A DNA stretch of 64,000 nucleotides from Auanema rhodensis (GCA_964057225.1 OZ059894.1:8628131-8692130), one strand, 5' to 3'; shown: positions 1 through 17,581, counted from the first letter of the stretch. Program-made: numbers and translations. Notes: a model not told the origin generated them from the letters alone.

Positions 1-28
1 GAGAATCATACCCCTAGACCATTCGGCC
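1..28 (-). tRNA. tRNA-Pro, 5' part only (cut by window edge)
   Basis: Read on the minus strand, the first 28 bases match the 5' part of a eukaryotic tRNA-Pro: acceptor strand GGCCGAA, then an A-box TGGTCTAGGGG (internal promoter and D-arm), then the start of the anticodon stem GATTCTC. The anticodon, T-arm and 3' end lie outside the window, so the isoacceptor cannot be named. The identification rests on the resemblance of this half to the nematode and vertebrate tRNA-Pro consensus. Confidence 0.75.
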
Positions 29-287
29 ACATAGCGCTTGTTCGGTTCTAAATGGAATAGAAAACTTTACACTTTCAAGAATTAGAAATGAATTACGCAG
101 CACTATCGTCGGAATAACAAATTCAGGATCTATCATCAAGATTAAGTACTACTAGCTGCTATTTAGTCATTATGAAACTAAGTTAAACAACCTCATTTAA
201 TACATTTTTGAATGATATTCAACGAACATAATAACACAACATATCAATTTAACAACAGAACAACAGAACAACAAAGAATCAACAAAA

Positions 288-3200
288 TCATTTTCTACCA
301 GGTTGAGCCATAAGTAATCCATGTTGATACAACATGTGACAAAATTCTTGCCTATCTGATTTAGTAAGATTTTTTGGAAGTTCACTGAGACGAATCCATT
401 CCGGATAAGAATTGGTCAAGAAATTAAATGAGTCAACAAACTGAAATTAATATTGTTAGCATAGTATCGCTCACGATCAAACCTTAAACGGCATGTCTAG
501 AGTAAACTCAGATCTTCCCTCATAAACACGCGAATTTTGCATTCGACTAACAAGGAAACAGCTCTCTTCAGATTCAAAAAGTAGACTAGAATGCGATTTC
601 TTGTGAAATTAAGTAACGTTATCTAACTTACCGTTGGCTGTGTCTACGAATCAAACGGATTTGGATGTTCTTAGTGAAGTCAACAACTGGTCCTTTAATT
701 ATGTTCAAACCGCTTCCTCTAATTGTTAGCTTCTTTTCCTCTTAATTAAATATATTAGTAGCTTAGACTCATATGCATTACCTGAAGTGAGTAGAGGAGG
801 AAGAGCTGTTTTAAAAAATTCTCTAGCCATTAGATCAATAGCGGAATGCATACAGTGGTCAGCTACAAAATTGCGGAGCATGGACATATGTCTATCCAAT
901 GGAACAGCAAGCCTTAAAATAGTTTATATTGAATGGGATTCCCTGTTCGCAAACTTTTCTTCATAATGCTCTTCTTGTATATATTCACAATCAGCAACAC
1001 CTCCAATATCAAGAAGATTAGCAGGCAAAGTACGACGCAACTTCAATCTTGAAGAAGCGAACATTGACATAGCTTCTGGAAGCTAAAACAGAGATGTAAT
1101 GAATTTAAAAATTTCATACCGTTTTCTCTAAAAGATCAACAAAAGCCCATTGGCGCCCTGTTGAAATCGTTACATGTAAAGAATGAACTTTATCATCGGT
1201 ACGTGCCTAAACAATGCTATTATTTTGCTATTATTTTCATAGGAGGCTAAATTACCTGATGAATAAATCCTCTGGGAATATAGAGCAGATCTCCTGCTTC
1301 AACCCAGCCCTCGAACGTTGGTTTGCGGCTTTTCAAAGAACTCTCGGTCAAATTAGGACTGCTATCTCTCGGCAGTTCTTCGTCATCAGATCTGGGGGCC
1401 CAGACTCTCCAATACTTTCTTCCTTCTAACTGGAGCAAGAATGCATCAATTTCATCCCAGTGAGGAGCAAAGCCAGACGTTCCAGCTGGAGTTAAATAAC
1501 TAAAAAATTATTTAAATGTTGATGATCAAATGTTATCCCACGTATTAGCCCCAACAAAACAGTGAAACAGCTCTTGAAGAACTTCGCAAATATACCAAAC
1601 ATGATCATCAAACGTTTGAGGATTCACTAACTGTACAGATCGTCCCAGCTAAAATATGAATGAATAGGAATATGCAAAAAATTAATGCTTACTTTCAAAT
1701 GCTCAGCTAAATCACCCGCAAATACTTGCCCTTTTCCATTGAGTGTAGTACGAACTCCATTTTTATAAGAGGCTATGTTTACGTTAGTACCATATTCCAC
1801 ATAATTCTGAAAAATTAAATAGAATTAAAACAAAACTGACACTGTATATTTATACCTTTTCAAGAAGTTGAACAAGACGTTCGGTAGAAAAAAGATTCCC
1901 ATAGTAGTTAGGATTACCTCTTTTTACAACAAGAGCATTCTGCTGGTAAAACTCACTATAATATTAAACGTGCAAAAATAATAAAAAAAAGTAAAGAGAA
2001 AATACTTGAAAAAAGTTTGCACATCACAGGCATTTATGATCCATCCAAAAGCCCGAGTAGCAGTAACAGCTGAATCATCATTACTAAAGGGAAATCTATC
2101 AAAATCGATGATATGTTTATGGTGAGCTTTCTTCTAAAATTGAATATGGTAAATCTATATTATTAAATAAAAAAATACCTGAACAATTTTTCCGCATTCC
2201 CGACTTTCGCCAAGATTAGCCTCTTCATCCGAGTCAGCATCCTGTTCAGAAACTTCAGAATCCTAAATAGAAAAAATCATATATTAAACATCAACAAACT
2301 TAAATTCACCTCATCTTCATCACAGCACTCTTCATCACAGCACTCTTCATCTTCCTGTTCTTCCTCATCGTTTTCACTTTCTTCAAGTTCTTCATCGATA
2401 TCAACTTCTTCGTCTTCGTCTTCGTCTTCAAACTCGATATCTTCTTCATCTTCATCGTCACTGTCATCCTCAATAGCATCGACATCATGAACTTTTTCGA
2501 TATCACGCAAATTTTTCAGCGCCGAAGCAGAAACATGCTTGTCTGAAGACCATATTATTATATATAAAACAATTAGTTCCATACGTGAAGATAATTTGTC
2601 CAAAAGACTCTGAGCAAGAGTTACAGACTGATCGCTTATTCCTGAAGCGTCGAAATCCTACAAAACAATGGGAAATAAAAAGAAATAATCAGTAACATTT
2701 GACAACCTCGTCACTTTCGTCTTCAACTTCTTCATCCAGTTCTTCGAAATCTACAGCTTCATCATCAAGATCCTCAACAAGTTCAGAATCATCCTGTTCC
2801 ACTGGAGCTCCGAAAAGTTCCAAGGCAAAATCAACATCTCCACCGGCTTTTTCTCAAAAAGATATAGCATGATTGTGATGAAACAAAAAAAACTTACTAG
2901 AACGTTTAGCAATCGAACTGAAAACATTCCGTGGTTCTTCGTCGGGGTATGTAACTGCCAATGCTTTGTTCTTAACCAATTCAGTATGCTTTCTTTTCTT
3001 GCTTCCATAAGGATTAGACTTATGAAGATCTATGTGCTCGCTCCCGAGGCCATCAGAATAATGTTTTCTCTTTGCTTTCTTCATCTAAAATTTTGAATTA
3101 ATCTTTTTTTTATTAGTTCAATATACTCTGTCGTAATTCTTCTTGTTGGGAACGGCTTCAACGCTTGGCTTATAATATATTTCTCCTGTAAAACTACGAT

Positions 3201-3366
3201 TGCATAGAAAACTACTATGAAACATACGAGCACTTTTCCCAGTATTACCATTTTCAATGGAAGACCATTGATCTTTTTTCTGATTAATCTCTTTTTTTGA
3301 TTCAACAAGAGAACTTACAGATTTTGAGTTTAACTCTTGGTTCTTAAACTTATTCTTACGGCCCAT
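288..3366 (-). CDS. jmjc-1: JmjC-domain oxygenase, NO66/MINA family
   Basis: Ribosomal oxygenase / histone demethylase-like protein (NO66 family), an Fe(II)- and 2-oxoglutarate-dependent enzyme of the nucleolus and nucleus. I assemble 17 exons in frame (788 aa): 3366-3127, 3084-2898, 2852-2707, 2657-2585, 2542-2310, 2262-2179, 2133-2006, 1955-1856, 1806-1693, 1648-1542, 1499-1256, 1206-1120, 1082-955, 912-782, 740-632, 585-483, 440-288. The N-terminal third is basic, then strongly acidic (about residues 160-290). The JmjC core follows. Iron ligands are visible as H484-x-D486 in GFAPHWDEIDAFLLQLEGRK and H551 in YIPRGFIHQ, with the spacing of the family. The C-terminal part resembles the NO66 winged-helix region. 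The start ATG directly follows a TTTCTAG splice acceptor. The gene lies downstream of rpt-2 on the same strand. The exon 3 acceptor could be six bases further in. Confidence 0.92.
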
Positions 3367-3544
3367 CTAGAAATATTCTAATGTTGAATAAAATACTTAT
3401 TAAGTAATAAGATAAGAGTGGCTGTTCAAACAGCATTTATAAACAAGATTGCATGGTACTAATAAATAGATTAATCATGAGTGATCAGAGCAAAAGCAAA
3501 AACACAATATACATAACCCATTTGGTTGTAAAGACAGAAAATAT
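3367..3544 (-). promoter_or_regulatory. rpt-2/jmjc-1 intercistronic spacer with trans-splice acceptor
   Basis: These 178 bases separate the rpt-2 stop from the jmjc-1 start on the same strand. The jmjc-1 ATG is immediately preceded by TATTTCTAG, a 3' splice site with no leader exon visible. Short spacing plus an acceptor at the start codon is the layout of a nematode operon whose downstream gene receives a spliced leader. The operon is inferred, not proved. Confidence 0.55.
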
Positions 3545-5243
<1,699 letters not shown>

Positions 5244-5598
5244 ACTGGCTATAAAAATGAGTTCATGTGAAAATATATAAGATATAATAGATATAGTAGA
5301 CATAATTTATCGTAATATAATTCATTACTAACAGAAAAAAAATATGCAAAAATTAACTGATCTAGAATAGAACTTAGTAAAGATTAGCAAACTAAGGGAT
5401 GACAAAAGGAGAAATTCAAAAGAATTTAAAACGTTGCGGGACTAATTTTGTGCGTTGTTTACAAGTGTCAATTTGCAGATATTGTAGGTTATTTTGCTTA
5501 ATGACATGTTGGATTTATTGATATGCTAATTAGAATAAATTCTAATAAAGTTGTTTTAATTATTAAAAAATTCTTTTAAGCTTTTTTTCAGTTTTAAA
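5244..5598. promoter_or_regulatory. Divergent rpt-2 / aps-1 promoter region
   Basis: 355 bases between two start codons facing away from each other. Both genes have a 3' splice acceptor just upstream of the ATG (TTTTTATAG for rpt-2, TTTTTTTCAG for aps-1), so the mapped 5' ends are probably trans-splice sites. The true transcription starts must lie between them. The sequence is AT-rich, and I see no motif I can name. Confidence 0.6.
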
Positions 5599-6550
5599 AT
5601 GATGCACTTTATGTTACTGTTCAGCCGTCAAGGCAAATTACGACTTCAAAAATGGTACACAGCTTATCAAGATAAAGTAAGTTTTTTTTGCAAAATGTTT
5701 TTGTTTAATTTCTGACGTTTTAGATGAAAAAGAAAATTTGTCGTGAGCTTATTACTCAGATATTAGCAAGAAAACCAAAGATGTGTGCTTTTCTTGAATA
5801 CAAAGATCTCAAAATTGTATATAAAAGGTTCCTTTTTTAATTTTCTATTATTTAAAATACTAAATCCTAGTGTTCCCTTTTATTTAGTATATTCAATTAT
5901 TTATTAGGTATGCTTCACTCTATTTTTGTTGTGCTATTGAGCAGAGTGATAATGAATTGTTATGCCTGGAAATTATTCATAGATATGTTGAGCTATTGGA
6001 TAAGTATTTTGGAAGTGTTAGTGTTTATAATATTTTTTAATATTTAAATTTTATCGCTTTAGGTTTGCGAATTGGATATTATTTTCAACTTCGAGAAAGC
6101 ATATTTTATTCTTGACGAATTCCTATTAGCCGGAGAAATTCAAGAAACCAGCAAAAAGCAAGTACTAAAAGCAATTGCAGCACAAGATGTAATTCAGGAG
6201 GTTCGAATTTATTTTCCATTTTCTTAAAATGTTCTAAACATTCGAGACAAAATTTTTTAAAATCAATTATATTATTAACAACCTATAAAATTAAACATTA
6301 GCTTTATATAACATGCAGTTTCATTGAATTAACTAAGTGTTCTGAGTTCAGGATATATTTTTTTAACGAATTTCCAAATCAAATACAGTCAAACCGAAAT
6401 AAAACCTTAATTAAATATGTTTTTTTTCATGAGTGAGAAAAGTTATAATTTAAAAAATTGTAATAACAAAAAATACTTTAAAATGTCGCAAAGTACTACT
6501 TACAGGAAGAAACTCCGCAAGGATTCTTTGAAGATCATGGTTTAGGATAA
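5599..6550 (+). CDS. aps-1: AP-1 clathrin adaptor complex, sigma (small) subunit
   Basis: Small chain of the AP-1 adaptor, which sorts cargo at the trans-Golgi network and endosomes and, with the other subunits, recognises dileucine signals. Five exons: 5599-5676, 5724-5827, 5908-6016, 6063-6200, 6506-6550, giving 157 aa, the normal family length. The N-terminus [60 protein letters not shown] and [13 protein letters not shown] are near-universal for AP-1 sigma. The last exon is only 15 codons (ends FFEDHGLG) after a 305-base intron. The start codon lies a few bases after TTTTTTTCAG. Shares its promoter region with rpt-2. Confidence 0.97.
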
Positions 6551-9500
6551 TTCATCTGGAATCTAATTTCTTTTCTGCTGTGATACGTTTTGTGAAATAT
6601 CCTGTGAACGTTATTAATTTATTGTTTCAATTCTCCGCATATTTCTGTTCATCTTAATTCGCGTACTAGGTTTTTGGTAATAATAAAAGGCTTTATCTTA
6701 CAACCAATAATGAGAAATTGTCAGCAAGTTCTTTTAAAACACAACAGGATCGTGATATGCTAATATCACAGGTTGTAATAAACAGGCGCGTTTATTTACT
6801 TGGTTAACCTAGTGGCAGAAGAAGTAAAGTAGCTAATGTTTCTCACTAACGATTAAGCGTTATGCTAACTTGTTGCAGGTTACATATCTTGTGAATCGGT
6901 CTTGAACGCATTACTTTCCGTTTTCTTCGGATGCGGCATTTTTTCAATGCCCGTCTGTGAATGTGGCTACTATCTACAGGGGGTCTATTTCTCTTTCTCC
7001 TCTTCGAATGATAGTTGTTCGCAATGTCCTTGAGCTGCTCGGAATAGCATTTCATTTCTTTTAGAAACGCTTTTACAGACTCTTAACCCTTTGAAATTCC
7101 TTTCTTAAGATATTAACTTTTGTGTTTAAATTGTCGATTCTTTGAATCTAAACTCCCGTAATGATTCAAGCTAATATCGATCATAAGAAGTCTTAGTTTT
7201 CTACGGCCAGCTCTAAAGATGAATCCTGTGCATAGTTTCTGTTCCAGGTTGCTGTTCTTACATTTCAATGCTTTTGATTGGATTTGTGATTTTGATGAAG
7301 ACCTAATTGCATTTTATTCGAATGAAAGAGAAAAGACGGAAAATCATATAAGTTGCCTCTTGTTTCATACTCTTAATCCTATCAAACGCCGTGGGTAACA
7401 AATCAGTCTTTCCCTTTCTCAAATCTGTATGCCTTTACTTGCATACGGCTATAGTTCTATGATTCTACAATCTGTTGTCGTCTTTTTCACTTGTTTAGAT
7501 GAATAATAGTAACCAATTCCGCGAGAAGGCTGCAAAGTTTAGCACATAACGGAGCATTAGTTCTCGCTCCTTTGTTCTTCCATTGTTTCCCCCTCACAAA
7601 TTTGCATCATGAAGAATCCTACATTCAACGTACTTCTTTGACATCGGCGAAACCTGTTTCAATGAAGCTATTTCAAAGTTAGCGTTAGGAATGGCAAGTG
7701 AATTACTTCCCCCTAACGACAACATTGCTTAATGAGCATATGATGAAGCTTTCCGAATTACTAGACTTCCACCTCGTCAATCTCATCATTGACTATCCTT
7801 CATCCTTTATTAATATTCAATTTGCTACATTCAAATGATGTTGAATTATTTCAAACGCACCGACTTACACGGTTCAACACTTGAATGTCGTATATTCCTT
7901 TTTAAATTTTTTTAAATTTCTTATAGTATATAAGCGTATAAATTTGCAAAAAAAAGCAAACTCTTTCACAAAGTGCTTCTTTATTTCCTCAATAGCTATC
8001 TAATTCAAAAAGATTGTTATACTTTCAATTGTTTCTCTATAATGCTTCGAATGTATTTCTTTTTTTTGAATACTACACAGATTAGAGGAACACAAAAATG
8101 AACATTCGTGATGAAGGGAATTACCCTTTTTTGCCTGAGTAGCACAATCGCCTAATTTCTTGTACTATATCATCATAAACATGTGAATATATTGTTTATA
8201 ATTTATTTTGTACTTTTCAATATTGCTGAAGTAGTTTTCCAATTATATTCGCTCCTGACAGTTGAATGACAAGCGTTTCCGGTTAACATAGCAATTTTCA
8301 ATAATTTTTCAATCTAAAAAAATAATCAATATAAAAACAACAAAAACGTGTTCGAGTTTACACTTATCGTATATGCTCACAGTTCGTGCTCTGAAACATA
8401 GCCATCGATCTTCATTTCATTTTTGTTTAAGGAATATGTCGCACATCAGCCATGATGTTTCGCATTCACCTTAGGGGGGACAGGAGGTTTAGGAGGTGTT
8501 TTCCCTTCGATTTGAATGAATGCCTAGAAAAATGTCGCTTTGAGTAATTATATGTTCGCGACACGTGTTTCATGTATCGGCATAATGCCAATGTCCAAGT
8601 CTTTTTCCCAAGTTTGTTTTCGGACACTAGATTGCTACAGGCATAACAAGCGAAAGACAATTAGAGAAAACCGCTGTGCGCTTATCCATTTCTCATCAGA
8701 TTAGTATTATATATACGTTGTGTTGTTTTTTATAGTCTATAGAGATGAGATTGAGTTATTTAATAGTTTCCTATAAAGTTATTTTAAAGTTTTTATATCA
8801 TTTAATGATGTTATTCAACTCTAAATAGCAGAGTTATGTTAATAGAGATTACTTTCAAATCTATTTATTTTTTTTTGTTCTCTATCCCTACATATATCGT
8901 TATATTGATAACCTTATAATATTCTTCTTAATTTGTCTTCTACCTATATACTCATTTATCATTTCATCTCGACTCTTCTTTACACATCTAGTTATTTCCT
9001 GTGCAACAGATTTAACATACAACGTAGCGTTACAACCTTCTATATAGTTTACCTTAAATAGGACTTTCAGACCATTACTCTGTTTCTTTTTCCCCGTTTT
9101 CAAACAATTTCGATATGTATTCTCTTTCAGTCTTTTTCTCTTCATTCAGTTGAATCGTGGCTGTATCTCTTCAAAATCTTTTTCAAGATGTTTCGTTCTG
9201 ATTAGCATAGCAAGGGTTAAGAGGAACAATCTTAGAACAAATGGCCTACGAAATAGCTCTCAAAGAGTTTGTGACCTTAACTTATTTCCTTTTTTTTCTA
9301 TTCTCTTTATGAACGGTTCATTTTTCTCAAGAAGATCTATATTATATTAACAACTTTTATTATATTATTCGACATATCGTTATGATATTAAGCTGTCTAC
9401 ATTCACAGCTGTTCATTTTCTCGAGATTAATCGTTATTCAGGTTTCATTCATATAAATTAACATGGTTTCAAATATAAATAATAGCTTTTCACTTATATG

Positions 9501-11945
9501 TTAATATGTGAGACAGTATTGCTTGGTTATAATGTTTCAAATTCACTTTCTTTCATTCTCATTTTAAAAATTTTGCAGTTTTATTAGCAGTTTTCCTCAA
9601 AAACCTTTTTAAATTTGCATTATTGGTTTTCTCTTCGGATCTTCTAATTATTTCTGGTTTTTCAAATCCTCATTTGGATAATAACTGAAATCTAGGCATA
9701 TGTTAATTAGTTTTGATGCTTTTTTCTCACAACTTCTTCTATTTCTCACGTGTGACGTGGACAAAGGCTTGTAACATATACTCACGACCCCATGTTCACA
9801 ACTCATTTTTGAACAACGACACAACGCATTGCGGTTGCTTTTTTCTGTACCTCTCTTCTCCGAGTATATTTTCTTTTCTATTAGGCTTTTGCAACATAAG
9901 CATTTCTTAATGTTAACTCAACACTCAGAACTGTTGGCAAGTCTAAATTCGATTTCTGTTAAATAGGCTTAATTGAATTATCTAAGAGTTCTCGAATAGT
10001 TTTTTTTAATGAAATTTCTTAGTTTTTTATTCTTAAAATTGCTTTTATTCTGCAAAATTGCTTTTTACTTACAGTTTAATTAGTTTAGCTTTATATTGTT
10101 TCTTATAAGTATTTTGTTGGCCAAATACACATCTGGCTGTGTAAAGTCATCATTTTCACTGTATACTTCCATCTTCATCTTAATATATTTATATTCGTAT
10201 CTTTCTCTTTTGCCCATATTGCTCATAAATCTGCAACATCTAGTGGTCAGGCATCATCAACTATTCAAATTGTTGTGTGGCCTATGTTAACCTGTTCAAT
10301 TTCTTTGCTAAACTATACTTCGCAGATATTCTGTCAATGTAATTCTTTTTTTTTTTGAATTGCAGAGAAATCATGCAGTTCCCAACAGCAATGACAGGTA
10401 GATAAAGTTCTAATATGAACATCTCAAACGAACATTTTCACTTCCTAGTTCTTCGCTATCAAACATTGCATTTAGTTTGACCTTTATGATATTGTTCAAT
10501 ATATAAATGTTCTTCTATTTTTTTGAAATCAAAAAAATATCGTCAGCTGTGATGAAGTACTTACCTTATTTGGTCATTAACTTCAATATTACTATAAGTT
10601 GAATGCCTGAAAATTTTTCTTTCATTCATCTGGCTTCAATTATAAATAGTTAAACTAGAATAATTAAAAATGAGAGGATTTGTTCCTTTAATAACATACC
10701 GATACTAGTTTCTTCTTAGGTTCGCATGTATCGTTATTAGACAATACCCAGTTCATTTGCGTCGTTTTCCTTAAAATTGGCCAAAAGGCTCCAAATGGAA
10801 CGTAAATTCTTCTTATGTCTCCGATCTGTTGACTTCTCCTTGTCAGCATGGAGGTCAGTAATCGCATTTCCTTTCAATTGATACTCACAATCTGCCAAGC
10901 ATATTACTGTATAAGGATGAATTTCATTTCTCATAAAAGATGTAATCCTGTCATTCTCCTACCGCGTCACATACACGCGTTAGCCTACACTTTTCGACTC
11001 AGTATCTCAACCTCCGTCATACATTTTCAATTGCTGTTTCACTCTGTTAAAGTGTTTCAATCTCGTCTCAGTATTCCTCTGTTATTTTTTTCTATTCTTA
11101 TTCTGCTCACCTGACCATATTTCTAAAACTTAATTGACTACGTAATCCGATGATTATTCCAACAAAATGTCTGAATGCCTAATTTCAACTCGTATTTTCA
11201 TAACACAGGCATTCAAACAGCTATTTCATTTTTACTCTTCACGCTATTTTTATGTTTCTGTGCCATGTACATGTATATTATCCATTTTTACTCTGTGTTT
11301 TTTCTCGAATTTTGTTCACAAACATATCGAGCTATCTGATTAACGACCTTTTCGATGAACATTTCTTCATATTTCTTAATGTTTATCAAGTCGTCAACAG
11401 CGTACAGCCTGGTCCTATCTACCTAGTATATCTTTCTCTCTTTCACACATTGCATTTCCCGCCTATCCATTTCTACTGTCCATAGACTATGTTATGATTA
11501 GCAACCGGCTTCTGTCCTTGTGCTTATCTTGCTTTGCCTCCAGCGTTGTCAGTTTTATCATATGTGGTCTCAGCTTATCGTTTTCTCCGCAGGCGATTAG
11601 GCTCCTACTTTTTGAATTCACACCTTGCTGCAAAATATCTGTTTATTTTCATTTGATCGTCTAACACACTATCTTCTTCAAGTCTCCCTTTCCGCTTCCT
11701 CACATTTCATTTTTTCTTCATGTATCTCACTTTACGTTTCTTTCTTTCTTTTGCATCATTCTCATAGACAAAAATGATCATTTTGCCTATATTAACAGCA
11801 CACCCCGTTACAATGGAGCAAGCATATTTTCAGTTTCTTTTATTTTCATTTCGTCTCTTTTCAGTACAATTACTTACTAATCTATCTTCTCTCTCGATAT
11901 CATTCTCTGATCATATTTGACAGTCAATTGTTCGTTTTCTTCCAG
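6551..11945. other. 5.4-kb gene-poor stretch upstream of picc-1
   Basis: No gene can be supported. Open frames here are short, AT-driven and without family resemblance. The plus strand is rich in T and C, as nematode intron sense strands often are, and the stretch ends at the acceptor of the first picc-1 coding exon. One exon-like segment stands out at 10366-10397: a polypyrimidine tract plus TTGCAG, 32 bases, then GTAGAT. Its ATG would be out of frame with picc-1, so it could only be a 5' UTR exon. The simplest reading is picc-1 promoter and/or a long 5' intron. Confidence 0.5.
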
Positions 11946-11952
11946 GACTACT

Positions 11953-14894
<2,942 letters not shown>

Positions 14895-16200
14895 CAACAT
14901 CTCATGATCTTCCTTATTTGTTCGTAATTATAATCAGATTATTCACGATGCTAATTGGCTAACATCAAAAATGTTTATATCAAGGATCTGGGAATGAAGA
15001 TACAGCTAGCTGGTTAATAAACCTTATAAAGCTGATATCATTTCCAATATATTATATGACTTTAATATTAGAAAAGAACATATATTATATGCAATACAAT
15101 ATATTATTTTATTTTTTCTTTTAAAATATCTTTAATTACTTCTCAGATTATTTTAGCATTCAAGTTTATGTTTTGTCGTTTGTATACGTATTGTCAATCG
15201 AGTCTTGTTTCGCTTAATAATAACTTTTTTTACTTAATAAGCTTGTTAACATTGATATCTCTCTGATATTTACTTGATCTAACCACACACAGTACATCCG
15301 ATTCTCGCGCTATTCATATAGTCATAGCCTTTCAGTTCTAAACCACATAGTTATCATATTTGTTTGTTTATTATATATATACACCTCCCGGAGGTGATTT
15401 GAGCAGATTACTCAAAAAAAAATTGAAATTTGCATGAGTTGTAGTCCTTCATTGACATTTTTTCTCCTAATTTTGCCGTTCTTATATATTCATAAATTTA
15501 TATTATAATACGACTTGTACAACTTGTACGACTTGTACGATAACAATGAACAATTTGTTGAGGAGTTTTTCAAAAAAAACTTACTTATTGATACAAAAAA
15601 AAACATTGTTGACATTAATAAAGAATCTAAATGAGTCATTTGATATTTATTTGTATTTTGATAACTGAACTTATGATCAAGAAACATATGAACACTTTGT
15701 TTTGTTTTTGTTTTTTCGAGCTTTAAACTTACACAGGCTGATTAATTCGAAAGTGATCATGACGGTGGGCGGGGACCGGAGGTAGTACTGCTTTCAACAT
15801 GCGAAATCGGGGTCATTGTTATAAAGATTGATAAGCGTGCATGGCCTTTCCAAGCATTGTCAAACCGTCGGTCGACGATTTCATTTTCAACAACTTCACG
15901 GCCTTTTCTATGATGGACCATCTCGATTAACCTTTATGGGTTATTATAGCTTGTCTAATAGAGCTACCACCCTTTTGTTTTTCGTTTTTTTCAAACAACT
16001 GTGACGATCATTGATGGCTTTGGCTCAAGCTGGACTTAAGAGATTGTCGTCGATTTAGAGTTTATTCCAGTTTATTCTATGTTGTATCGTTTATACTCGT
16101 TTTCTATTTTTATTCTTGAAAGGTGTTATCCATAAAAGTTCATTGTATTTGAAACTGTATTTAATGAGAAATAATTGAATTCTATATCTTCAGTGTAACT
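14895..16200. other. Intergenic, picc-1 to microprotein gene
   Basis: No coding exon recognised. Two small structures are visible: an imperfect palindrome CACCTCCCGGAGGTG at 15382-15396 and three head-to-tail copies of a nine-base unit (A/G)ACTTGTAC at 15512-15538. A short GC-richer patch lies around 15760-15900 with no convincing frame. Polyadenylation of picc-1 should fall at the left end. Confidence 0.5.
15512..15538. repeat. Triplicated 9-base direct repeat
   Basis: GACTTGTAC, AACTTGTAC and GACTTGTAC stand head to tail. Too small to classify; no gene overlaps it. Confidence 0.8.
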
Positions 16201-16497
16201 ATGACTCCCGATCAGTGGAAATTCATTGGCATCGATTGGAGTAAGTTTTCCATTTTAAATCTTTGCAATGATTGAACTAAACTAATTGAATCTTCTTGTA
16301 TTCTAGAAGAATCATGGCCAGCTTTTGCATTAGGTTTCTCTGTTGGAGCCTTCATGTTCATAATAGCCTTCTCTCTTGTTTTATGTGTTTGCCGCAAACT
16401 TTTCTATAACACGGGATCATTTTCAGTTAAGGTATGATTTTTCAAAGTAAATTATTCTTATTACATTTTATTATTATTATAGAGTGAAGTTGCATAA
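16201..16497 (+). CDS. 59-residue single-pass membrane microprotein
   Basis: Not recognised. Three exons, 16201-16240, 16307-16431 and 16483-16497, join in frame to a 59-residue protein. It has a short polar N-terminus (MTPDQWKFIGIDWKESW), one hydrophobic segment of about 25 residues (about 17-41, ending in ...LVLCVCRK), and a short basic/Ser tail ending SVKSEVA. By the positive-inside rule the CRK-containing C-terminus would be cytosolic. Support for a real gene: an acceptor TATATCTTCAG lies 7 bases before the ATG, both introns have GT..AG ends, lengths are normal (66 and 51 bases), and the frame is open across both junctions. It converges on the Ly6-like gene 297 bases downstream. The function is unknown. 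Confidence 0.65.
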
Positions 16498-16794
16498 GAA
16501 TGTTTGACTGTTGTTTATTTTATTTTTGAACACATTATCAATAGAAAACTGTTGTGAAACTCCTTTACTAGGTGACGATGAAACGATTTATTTATCTTCA
16601 ACAATTCTTTTTTTAAAAATTTTTAATGTTGTTTTTTATGTTAAAAATAAATGAAAAATTTGTCTTTAAATGTTTTTTTTTCAAAATTTGTTTCTTGAAA
16701 GAAAAAATATTAAAAAGAAATATTAAAAATAAAAACGAAACAATGTATGCAAGTAGGTGAATGAGATCATCAAAATAATAAAATTAATTACATA

Positions 16795-17581
16795 TTAAGC
16801 AAACCGAGTTAGAAATATTGTGAAAGCTAAAGTTAGAGCTGTTAATGGGAAATTCAATTGAGCTGAATTACAATCATCTCCAGAACAAGTAAAACATTCG
16901 CCACTACCACCAAGTTGATGACAATATCGCGCTTGAGCATTACATTTCTCAGCTTCAGGAACACATGATCGGAAAACCAGAATACTACTATTGGCAATAT
17001 TTCCAACATCATCACCTGAAAGATTATGGACAAGAAGTATGAGTATCAGTTTTGAGATAAATAGACAACACAAACACGTACGATATCGATTTAACAACAA
17101 CATATTTCATTCAAAAGGTTGTTACATGCATTGAGGTTACAGATGTACAGATAGTTTACGTTTACAACTTTCCTTATAAAATGAAGAAAAAAATATAACA
17201 ATAAGGTTGAACTCTTTTGAAACACACAATATGAAGAAATATGAAGTTCACTAGAAAAGTAAATAACCCAGTATAGCAAGGTTAAACACATGCTGATGAA
17301 AAACAATTATTACACATCAGAATGATTAAATGGAAACAAAAAATTTCAAGTGCGCTTACTCATTCCTCCAGTACATTCAAACTTCTGACAAAAGAAGTTC
17401 TCTGGTTGATCTCCAGCACATACTTTCGATTCAAATTTGTTATTACTACCAACAAAGCATTTTTTAGCTCCTTCTATAATAATATTTTTAATTATTAAAT
17501 AAGAAAATTATCATTATTTCTATAAAACATACCAATATTGGTAATGTATACAACAAGAATAGCAAATGTGAAAGAACGCAT
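16795..17581 (-). CDS. Ly6/uPAR-like, probably GPI-anchored surface protein
   Basis: Three exons (17581-17533, 17473-17360, 17015-16795) encode 127 aa. A signal peptide MRSFTFAILVVYITNIEGA is followed by a short Cys-rich ectodomain with ten cysteines ending in SGDDCNS. The DxCN close is the hallmark of Ly6/uPAR three-finger domains. A C-terminal hydrophobic tail (about 20 residues, ends FLTRFA) without a cytosolic domain suggests replacement by a GPI anchor. One N-glycosylation site (NSS) is visible. An acceptor CTTTTTTCAG lies 13 bases upstream of the ATG. Nematodes carry many such proteins, several expressed on neurons and epithelia; I cannot name an orthologue. Confidence 0.8.

Noticed and set aside
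6846-7055. 69-codon basic frame (KRRKRNRPPVDSS...)
   Set aside because: Arg/Lys-rich but without a recognisable domain, upstream acceptor or partner exon. It could be a relic; evidence is too weak to call.
15382-15396. Palindrome CACCTCCCGGAGGTG as a terminator or histone-type hairpin
   Set aside because: Seven-base arms with a single central base and no flanking signals or histone gene; likely chance.
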